Assembly (NCBI GenBank): GCA_027924585.1
Contig: BSBM01000299.1
Coordinates: 28,496,501 to 28,560,500 of the forward strand
DNA length: 64,000 bases
From: Larix kaempferi
Taxonomy: Eukaryota > Streptophyta > Pinopsida > Pinales > Pinaceae
Reading direction: 5' to 3'
Below, piece after piece: positions 24,315-32,439 of this stretch; the stretch's first letter is position 1; every line of letters starts with the position of its first letter. Under the pieces are notes generated by a model, which saw nothing but the letters and a program-made list of their open reading frames with translations, made no database searches and was not told the DNA's origin. The translations under genes and the position numbers were made by a program.

Positions 24315-24325
24315 TCCCCTCTCGC
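24315..24325 (-). promoter_or_regulatory. polypurine tract of nested chromovirus-like element
   Basis: GCGAGAGGGGA on the minus strand, directly before TGTTAGGAACCC, the LTR start. Confidence 0.75.
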
Positions 24326-24343
24326 TTAGAAAAAGCTTTGTCC

Positions 24344-25321
24344 TCAATGCTTTAGATGTGGAAATTGATGCAGAATATGAAAAAGTGGGTCCCCTGTAGC
24401 ATCCTCGGGTTGCATTCCGAGCCACTGGCACCTTTTGAGTTTCAAGGAGGATTGCGTGGAATGCTGTAGATGAAGAAGAACCATATCAACAACGTGAAAA
24501 GTGCACGCAGAACGGTGCTGATCGTCTTGTTGTTTCAGTCCAATTCTTGCCATGTGAAGATTGTCCTGCAGAATGAGAAGAAGTTGATTGCGGTTTCGAA
24601 GAATTGAGTCAATTGCCTGAACTAGGGAGCTGCTGAAGGTGCATGGAAGAAGAACTGGAAGTGCTTGTCCAGAGACTACTTCATATGGTGTCCTTTTAGA
24701 TGTGGTACTATACCACTGGAGCGCTTCCAGGAAATCCGTAGAAATAGATGTCCAAATCTGTGTAGGAATGGGCAAGGGTTCGAGCAGTCCCGAAAGGAGG
24801 GTTGTTTCACCCTTATTGACCTGGAAAGTATCACAGTTAGCCACCATCCATTGAATTGTCATTTTCAATCCCTTCCAAAAGAATTTACATTGTTCCTGAT
24901 CATACGTTTTGAGGAACCCAGAGTTCCCTATTGATGAAGAAGCATGGAGTTCATAGAAGAGATAGTCTCGTTGAACATATTGAAACCAATTTGGAACAAG
25001 TAGAGAAATAGCTGTAAGAGAAACTAGGTCATCAAATGTGCGAGAAGGAGCATCTGCCACCATATTGTCCTTACCCTTCTGGTAAGTGGTCGCATAGTCA
25101 TATCCCATGAGTTGGAGAACCCATTTCAGGTGTGCTGGGGAGGAGACCCGTTGTTCCAGGAAAGTTTCCAGACTTTGGAGATCAGTCTTGATGCAGAAAT
25201 AATTCCCCAATAGGGATGGATGCCACTTCTGTAGTACATGCAAAATAGCCATCATGTCCTGCTGAGATGTAGATGCGGCAAAATGCTTACCGGAACGGTC
25301 TCGTGAAGGTGGCAAGCCCAC
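24344..25321 (-). pseudogene. pol: fused RNase H and integrase ends (325-codon open frame with internal deletions)
   Basis: The longest uninterrupted frame in the window. It starts in RNase H (SQQDMMAILHVLQKWHPSLL, YFCIKTDLQSLETFLEQR, KGKDNMVADAPSR), passes an eroded zinc-finger region (first HASSSIGNSGFLKTY, last CDTF instead of CxxC) and QIWTSISTDFLEAL, where integrase core should begin. It then jumps to TTSKRTPYEVVSGQALP, a motif from the end of the core, so about 100-150 residues with the DDE Asp and Glu positions are gone without breaking the frame. It ends in a C-terminal tail with VVDMVLLHLQ. No RT precedes it. Confidence 0.85.
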
Positions 25322-25338
25322 TGGTGCAATAAAGACAC

Positions 25339-26005
25339 CTACATTTCAATCCAAGGAAGTAGTGGAGACCATTGGTGGGTGCATCTAAAGGGAATGGAGA
25401 TGAGAAATGACACCATGTGAATTCTTCTTAAGGATCTTTTCCAGGCGATGTGAACTGATGATGCAGAGAGACCCTGGTTGTAAGCCCATAATTTTTTGTT
25501 GTGTCCCATTGGCTGAAAACTGCATCCAAAGTTCAGCAAAATCCCATAAGATGGGGCCAAGTGTGCGTAACCATTGAACGCACAAAACCACATCACATCT
25601 GCATAAGGACAAGGAAAACATGTAAAAGCGTATGTTACAATCTTCCATAGAGATATGCACATTGTGACACTTCCCCTTGCAAGGTAAGGTGCCCCCATTG
25701 GCAACCATGACTTCAAAGTTGGAGCAAGGATCGACAAAACAATCAGCCTATTTGGCAATCCGAGGGTCAATGAAGTTATGAGTGCTACCAGAATCAATGA
25801 GTATGGTAAGAGGGAGCTTCTTGAAGTATCCTCTGAACCGCATTGTTTGTGGGGTGGTGACGCTGGTTATAGCATGGAGAGAGATCTCGGGTGGGTTGTC
25901 TTGAGATGGGGTGTCAATAGGCGGGTGTTGAATGTCGACTTGATCATCTACTGTATCTGTAGCTTCTTCACCAAGTTCTGAGGTAGACGGAGAATCCACA
26001 TCCAA
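25339..26005 (-). pseudogene. pro: aspartic protease and RT-entry remnant
   Basis: From 26005: an acidic linker, then PLTILIDSGSTHNFIDPRI, with the DSG catalytic motif of retroviral-type proteases (near 25790). After a stop at 25748 the frame goes on with MVANGGTLPCKGKCHNVHI, typical of the protease C-terminal part, and CDVVLCVQWLRTLGPILWDF. RT proper is absent: protease and linker are followed within about 80 bases by RNase H. Confidence 0.8.
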
Positions 26006-26902
26006 GAGATAGAGCTTTTGGTGAACACATCTATGTCCCCGAGTGAATTTCTCATCACAATTATAACAAAGCCCTTTTTCTCGGCATACCTACATCTCTG
26101 TTCCAGACAAATTCTTGATAGGAGTTGGTTGAGGAGCAAGCGTGATGGGAGGTCATTGGGAAACCATATTTCTGAAGGGAACAAAGGTGGGCTTGGAGAG
26201 TTGTTGAGCTGCGATCTTGTCCTCTGCCAACTTAGCCAACCCTAGGACTTCCATCATTGTGTTGGGACAGAACATTTCCACCTCTGAGCGGATTTCATAC
26301 TTGAGACCACTGATAAAACAACTCCTATAGAATTCATCAGACAATCCTTTTGTGTGATTGGCCAGTTTCTCAAATTATGTCTGATACTCTCTCACTGTGC
26401 CCATTTGGTGAAGTTTAGTGAGTGCTCCTATGAAGTCATCAAAAGCACTACGACCAAATCATTGCAAAAGGAGCTGGCAAAAGTCTAGCCATTTTGGCTC
26501 TTCATGAGCCTTGATGTACCAACGGTACCATTGAAGAGCTTCCTGTTCCAAATGAAAGGATGCAAGTGGAACTTTCTGGACATCAAAAGTATTATGCAGA
26601 CTGAAATATTGTTCTGCTTGGTATATCCATCCAGTCGGATCAATACCATTGATGCGAAGAAAATCAAGCTTCGGCCCACGAAAATTGTTGGAAGAAGAGA
26701 ACTCGGTGGCTGCAAAAGATTCTGGCTGTCGGTTATTGTTCATGGCTGAATGCTGAAGATGGAGGCTGAGAAATTTGTCATCCAGATCTTGGAGTTTGGT
26801 TTGGATGGTTGCAAGTGCTTCCTCCATGGTGTGTGCTCCTGCATGGGTGACAACCATAACCACCGTTTTTTTTTTTTTAGAGGAATGGGTAGAAAAACAC
26901 AA
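26006..26902 (-). pseudogene. gag: gag with CCHC knuckle of nested element (decayed)
   Basis: The likely start is the ATG at 26857 (MVVTHAGAHTMEEAL). A coiled region (ATIQTKLQDLDDKFLSLHLQ) leads to the gag domain with GIDPTGWIYQAEQYFSLH and EQEALQWYRWY. A stop lies near 26459, then YRSCFISGLKYEIRSEVE follows in 26153-26344. The nucleocapsid knuckle CYNCDEKFTRGHRC is at about 26045-26085 in another frame. This layout is the usual single-knuckle chromovirus gag. Confidence 0.82.
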
Positions 26903-27886
26903 ATATAAGCTGATTTAGTAAAGGGAAATTTGGATTGGGGAAAAAATCTGATGCGTAATTGGGGTTTGACTAGATTTTGGACACTATCGAAAGGATAGGA
27001 AAGTAGAAAAGGGGGATTTCAGAAGCAGGGTGAAAGAATGAGAAAATTTGGCAGAGAGGGACAAAGAAGCAGAATTAGAAAAGGAACTCTGTGGGAAAAT
27101 TTGAAGGTGATTGGGTGAAATTTGGGGAAGTTATGACAAACCCTAAAAATAGACAAATGTGGGATTTTGGGCTTTGGGAAGTGGAATTGGGGATAAGGTC
27201 CTCAGGAATGAAATATGCAGAATGGGATTACAGGGGTTTCCCGAAAGTTTCAAGGGAAATGGAGTGAAAACAAGGGAGATATGGAGAAAAAACTGAAATT
27301 TTTTTATTTTTTCAGAATGGAGCGGCTACGGCTTGGAAGGGATCTGAAACAGATAGATCTACAATGGCCTGGAAGAGAGCAGAAATAGAGGGATCTGAAA
27401 TGGCGTTGAATGGATTGAAAATGACTGGATCTACAACGACTTTTAGAATGGATCTGAAACGGCGTGGCAGTGATCGACAATAGTTCAGCTGAAAATAGAT
27501 ATGGACCCCAGGTATGTGCAGCTTCCTAACAGTTCAAGGGTTTCACTCGGTCACCAATGTTGTCTGACGACTTACGTATTGGGGCAGTACCCCTCACTCC
27601 ACTGCTCAAGTAAAACTGATAACCGCTTTGCCACAAACGACATCTCTTGGTTTACCTCACAGGTGGGAACTAGTCAATCAGGTAGGGGTCGTTTCCCTTT
27701 TCGCTGGCAAGTCCTCTCAATAGGCCATCTACTCCAGGGTTCCTCTGGTACTCCTTACAATGCGTTTTAGGGCTTATGCCCAAGTACTTCCCACAGTTAA
27801 GTGGACAGGGATTATTCCCAAATCCGAACCTGCAACAGATGCGAAAACATTTTTTGGCAGAAATTTCACCCAGCGAGCCCAAGAAA
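26903..27886 (-). other. untranslated leader of nested chromovirus-like element
   Basis: About 1 kb between PBS and gag with no coding motif on either strand. The part at 27340-27480 has loosely repeated GATCTGAAA and GGCGTGGCA-like words. Confidence 0.5.
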
Positions 27887-27900
27887 GTGCTTTGATACCA
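27887..27900 (-). promoter_or_regulatory. primer-binding site, tRNA-iMet type
   Basis: TGGTATCAAAGCAC on the minus strand, two bases after the LTR end TTCTTCACA. Confidence 0.85.
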
Positions 27901-27902
27901 GA

Positions 27903-28387
27903 TGTGAAGAACCTGCAATAATTAATTAATGCAAATACATGAGATATCAGAAATAATAGAACTCAGAATCACTTTTATATTGATCACGGGCTCCTTCGAG
28001 GGGGCAACCTCCTTTAAGCAAGCTCAATACAATTAACTTCATGGTCCTTCATAAGCCTCAAGACACACTTATACACTAAGTCTAGGCGCCAATACCGTGG
28101 GTCAATACCATGTGTCAATACAAACCATGGGCCAATACAAAATATGGATCAACAATTACTACGGGTCAAAACCATGGGCCTATACAAAATATGGATCAAC
28201 AATTACTACGAGTCAAAACCATGGGCCAATACAAACTATCGATCAACAAAACTATGCGCGACTTACGAAGCATATGCGCCAACAACAATAACACAAACTA
28301 TGGATCAACAAATACTATGGGATGAATTACAAAGCATATGCGTCCAACAACAATATACTAACAAAGTAAAGACATGGGTTCCTAACA
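27903..28387 (-). repeat. 5' LTR of nested chromovirus-like element
   Basis: 485 bp, partner of 23891-24314, with three instead of two copies of the 47-bp internal unit. Confidence 0.88.
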
Positions 28388-28392
28388 GTCAA
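28388..28392. other. target-site duplication GTCAA, right copy
   Basis: GTCAA follows the LTR end CCTAACA at 28387. Confidence 0.85.
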
Positions 28393-29062
28393 TAATCATA
28401 CCTTCCTTGGATACGATGAAACCGAGAAGCTTTTTTTTTGTCACTGCAAATATAGACATTTTGGGATTGAGCGAGATCCCGTATTTCCTGCAAAGTTTGA
28501 AAACCTGTTCTAGGGAAAAAAGATGTTCATGTTGTTTATTTGAATATACAGTGATATCATCTAAATAAACTACGACAGAGTTATGCATCAAACCTCTGAA
28601 AGCTATATCCATAGCTCTTTGAAATGTGGCCCTGGCATTTATAAACCTAAAAGGAATTCGCCTGTAGGAGAAAGTGCCCCAAGGGGTTCTAGAAGCAGTT
28701 TTCAGATGGTCATCAGGAGCAACCATAACTTGGTTATATCCTGAAAAACTGTCTAGGAGTGAAAACATTTATGAACCTGCTACCTTTTGCAGAATCTGTT
28801 CCATGGGAAGAACATGATAATTGTCTTTTTCAGAAGCCCGATTCAAATTTCGGAAATCGACACACAGCCTAATTTCGCCACTTTTCTTATGCACAAGCAC
28901 TAAATTGGGAATCCATTGGGTGTGTCTGACAGGAAAAATAATTTGGGCGGTCATTAGTTTTTCTAGTTCTTTTTTCACAGAAGGTTCCAAGCTAGGATGC
29001 ATTTTCTGCAGTTTCTGTTGGTATGGTTTCACCTCCGGCTTCATAGGTATGTTGTGATGCAT
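28388..29062 (-). pseudogene. pol: Tat reverse transcriptase, fingers and palm (decayed)
   Basis: Starts near 29062 with MHHNIPMKPEVKPYQQKLQK, then RHTQWIPNLVLVHKKSGEIR and LCVDFRNLNRASEKDNY. After a single stop at 28769-28771 come MFSLLDSFSGYNQV, TPWGTFSYRRIPFRF, the catalytic VVVYLDDITVYSN (near 28550) and LLGFIVSKEGMIID, where the nested element cuts in. The YLDD motif is intact. RT copies the element RNA into DNA. Confidence 0.9.
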
Positions 29063-29525
29063 GATGTTCGTATCGAAGGTTTTTAGTTCGTCCTAGGTCC
29101 ATGCAAAAATGTCCTTATATTCTTTACATGACCAAATGATGGCTCTTCTTTCCTTGGGAGTACAATTAACTCCTATATAGATAAAACGGGGTTCTTGCTT
29201 AGTACCTAAGTTAACTGGATCATAGTTAAGTGAGGAGCTCTAGGTTTTGCAACTGATTTTGTGTCTGAACTTATCCTGTAAATCGTAGAAATTATTTAGA
29301 CTGATAACAGACTTCGGGATAATGTTTGAAGGATCAGAGAGTGATTTTTCATGTTCTTCGTCATCTATAGCCATGTTTTAAAACGTATCCTAGGCTATGA
29401 GGAAATCAAGTATCTACTGGTCGTCGTCAAACACTTTCCAATTTGTTATGTTGTCAAGTATAGAAGGCCTGTACATGAGTTCTATTGAGAAGGTTTGAGG
29501 TTACAAGCCATCTGTTGGTATCAGT
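29063..29525 (-). other. linker between the extra RNase H and RT in Tat pol
   Basis: Coding-like but broken. Readable pieces include SLSDPSNIIPKSVISLNNFY and NYDPVNLGTKQEPRFIYIGV followed by CTPKERRAIIWSCKEYKDIF, the usual lead-in to plant gypsy RT. Confidence 0.6.
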
Positions 29526-29975
29526 CTAGATGTTGTGATCGAAATTTTGTGACCTAGGGATTGAGTTAATGTTGAATGCAGAAAAGGAGTTGGTAAGGTC
29601 CCTTACCAGTTTCTGATAATTCATCAGGAGAGGAGACAAGGAGTGTATCTTATTCCTTACCTTTTTGGCAATGATTTCAGAATCACCAAAGCAATGAATC
29701 ACCTGTACTCCCATATCAATAGCTTTCTTAAGTCCTTGAACAAGGGCTTCATATTCGGCTACGTTTTTGGAACAGTCAATTTATAGTTTGCATGTTAACA
29801 TAGTTTTAATCCCTTTTAGGTTAATGAGGACACAACTTGCACCAGCTCCATCCTTAGACTTGGAGCCATAAAAAGTTAAAGTCCAAGCAATCGGATCTAT
29901 TCTAAAATTTGTATTTGCATTAAAAACATTATGTACAACATCTCCAGAGAAAGGCACAGAGGTAACCTGAGTGAT
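29526..29975 (-). pseudogene. extra (archaeal-type) RNase H domain located before RT
   Basis: Minus-strand reading shows IAWTLTFYGSKSKDGAGASC, then after one stop NVAEYEALVQGLKKAI, VQVIHCFGDSEIIAKKVR, and LTNSFSAFNINSIPRSQN. This is the plant-type second RNase H typical of the Tat branch (WTLYFDGS, NxAEYEAL, GDSxLV in relatives). The first catalytic Asp, expected in FDGS, is Tyr here (FYGS, near 29865), while the Glu and second Asp are kept. It lies between protease and RT. In the Tat elements I know best it follows the first RNase H. Confidence 0.75.
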
Positions 29976-29981
29976 CTGTGA

Positions 29982-30470
29982 TTATTTCTGTACGTACCCG
30001 TCTGGCGAAGAATCGGCTGTCAAATCTCCAAAGAAGGCATCAAAAGTAAAATGTTCGATATGTGCACTGTAATAATTGGTAGGTTCACTAAAATCATTAA
30101 GGTCTGTGACTGTTTGTTTCATGAAAGGCTCCGTACTGATTTTGATTTTGTTGGGTTGTCCATTATAGGGTAACCATAGGTGAGACCAACCAGTGGCAAA
30201 GTAGGCCTTAAGCTTTTTTGACCAGTCCCTACTCATCCACATCCCATAAGCTTCAGGAATGTCAGCTGCGACAATGTCTATAGTTTGGTGGATACGAGGA
30301 TCAACAGATAATGTAAGGAGGACATTTCTCAACCTTCCTACTAGTCTGACTTTTGATCTGTCGAGTTGGACAATCTGAGTAGGGTAGGGTTCCCAAGTGG
30401 CATTTAAGTTCCTGCACACAGATAAGGGCATCACATTCAATGAGGCTCCCGATCTATCATGTAGTTATGT
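29982..30470 (-). pseudogene. pro: Tat aspartic protease (frameshift at the active site)
   Basis: The protease motif reads DRSGASLNVMPLSVC, against the expected D(S/L)GASxNVMPLS. A small insertion next to the active site shifts the frame relative to gag (the gag frame ends REPH, then stop, at 30437). It continues with TQIVQLDRSKVRLVGRLRNV and PRIHQTIDIVAADIPEAYGM. A downstream part, LPYNGQPNKIKISTEPFMK, leads toward the extra RNase H. Confidence 0.8.
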
Positions 30471-32407
30471 ACGTTGTTGTTGAAGATCTCGAAAGTAAGA
30501 AGAAAAGGGGGTGTCCTTTTGCTTCCGAGTTTTTGATCATCTGGTTTAGTAAAAGAGTCGAGGTTGTTATTCTGAGATTCTCTAGGTTGTTTGATTATCA
30601 TGCTTTTGGGTAAAGTATCCCTCATAGAAGGGATCTTTAAAAGTTCAAACATAGAGATTTTTTCCTTAACTCTTTTTAGATCTTCAGCTAGGTTGTACTC
30701 CATCTCTGGAATAACTGTGTCCTTTTGGGGAACAACCTTGCGTTTATTGGGAACTGCTGTCGAGGATGAAGGTTCCTGAGGGGGTTGTGGCCCTAACCTT
30801 GTGTTATAAGGGTGTTGACCATTAAACACAGTCTCAGGTTCTTCTTCCTCTTCATTCATAGTAATTTCAGAGAAATAGCTAACAGTGTTCACCTGTAGGT
30901 CCTCTTGTTCTTCATCCTCTTGAGGTAACTGTGAATCTCGGTTGGTCTGATCATTGGACGATTTAGGAATAGTTTGGGATTCTATTGCCAAGGATCTAAA
31001 AATAGAATGGAGTTCTTCATTTGAAATTCCTTCAGTAGGATTATGAGTTGGTGGATTATAAGGAGGTTGATAAGGTCTCCTAAAAGGAGGCATTACAAAA
31101 CCCTTGTTTTTATTTTGATTCTTGTTATTATTTCTTTTCAAATCGACCATCTCATTTGACATTTTTTGAAGGAAATTCTTCACATTAGACATGTCAAAAG
31201 GATCCTTGTTCTGAGTAGTGGGTTTGGGAGTGTTATCAGTCCTTTTTTGAGAGGTAGAAGGTTGTTCTTATGAAATTTCAAGACTATCCCTCAAACAGAA
31301 CATGTCCTTCTCAACTTGTATTGCTTCAGCAAATGCCCCTAGCAAAGTCCCCTTTTGTGCCCTTTTCACCCACATGGCAATAGGAACAGGCAAGTGCTTT
31401 TCATAATAGGCTACCAACAATTCTTATGTAGGAAGAAGGTTGGCGGGAATTCTATTCTTTAGGTAAGAGAACCTCTAGTTAAAGTCTTTAACCCTTTCCT
31501 TTCATCTGATCTTCATGGAAGACAACTCTAAAACTAAGTCCTGTGGTGTTTTGTCATCTCCAAAATTTTGGATGAACAGTTTCTCGAACTCATCCCAGGA
31601 GATTATAGATTGGGCTAGTAAGGAAAAATACCATGTGGATGCCTTCCCTTCAAAAGTGTAAGGAAAGAGTCTGCAAACCACATCCTCGTGGACTACACTC
31701 CTGAGCCTAATATCCTGCATAAAGGTTTTAATGTGATCCAGTGTAGGCAGCTTATCATCAGGGTTGAATTTAGGGAGCCATTTCTCGTGGTTCTTAGGTA
31801 GTCTGTGTTGGTCCCCGAGTATGAATATTACATCTTGGTCCAACCAAGGTCTATTCTGGCCCTCTCCCGCCATAGGTGGTTCTTCCTCTTCTTCAGACGA
31901 AGAACTATAAGAATGTTCGCTTTCAGATGAGGAGGAGGATGAGGAAGGAGGACTAGGTGGGGGTCCACTAGTTCCAGTGTTTGGTTGATCTTGTACTTCT
32001 TGGAAAAGTGGGTCAATATTGTATTCAGGAGATCCTGAATTGTTAACTGTTTCTTGGTTTTGAAGGTTTTGATCAGTTGTCAATTGTGTTCCTTGATCAC
32101 TGGCCTATGAAATATTGTCTGTATGAATAGCTGCCAGACCTCTGCTTGTTTGACTAGCAATTCTTTGTTCAAACCTAGTGACACTGTCACTAGGTATTTT
32201 CAATATTTGCTCAAGTATGAGGGGTCCTCTCATACGGGATATGATGAAGATATCCCTTTTTATTTCCTGCTCTATTGTAGGTGTGGTAGGAATGACAGTT
32301 GGTTGTGACACTATTTGTTGTTCAGATGTTGAAGCTCTAGATTGGCTTCTAGTGACAACCAACAAAGTAGTTGCTGGAGGAGGTTTCTGAGTGTTTTTTT
32401 TAGGCAT
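30437..32407 (-). pseudogene. gag: Tat gag (one frame with stops)
   Basis: The ATG at 32407 is 33 bases inside the 5' LTR. One frame runs from there to 30437 with stops at 32105, 31502 and a few up to 31260. Order: basic/Thr-rich start (MPKKNTQKPPPATTL), a Ser/Glu tract (PPSPPSSSSSSSESEHSYSS then EEEEE), and the gag domain (KWLPKFNPDDKLPTLDHIKT, LFPYTFEGKASTWYFSLL, SWDEFEKLFIQNFGDD; 31502-31850). The C-terminal part is KNQNKNKGFVMPPFRRPYQP and acidic, with no CCHC knuckle that I can find. Gag forms the particle. The stops show that this copy is inactive. Confidence 0.85.
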
Positions 32408-32420
32408 GTTATACTACTGG

Positions 32421-32439
32421 CCCTCCTTCTAGTGCCATT
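32421..32439 (-). promoter_or_regulatory. presumed primer-binding site of the Tat element
   Basis: On the minus strand the LTR end CCTCAACA is followed by AATGGCACTAGAAGGAGGG. I cannot assign it to a tRNA with certainty. The position and the TGG start fit a PBS. Confidence 0.5.

Larger units (their letters stand above)
23891..28387 (-). mobile_element. chromovirus-like Ty3/gypsy element lacking RT and integrase core, nested in Tat pol
   Basis: LTRs 23891-24314 (424 bp) and 27903-28387 (485 bp), both TGTGAAGAACCT...CCTAACA, a perfect TSD (GTCAA), PBS TGGTATCAAAGCAC and PPT GCGAGAGGGGA. Genes on the minus strand: gag with a CCHC knuckle, protease, then directly RNase H and the ends of integrase. 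RT and most of the integrase core are missing, so this copy could only have moved, if already deleted, with enzymes from a relative. Motif style suggests the Reina-like chromovirus group (inference). Confidence 0.88.
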
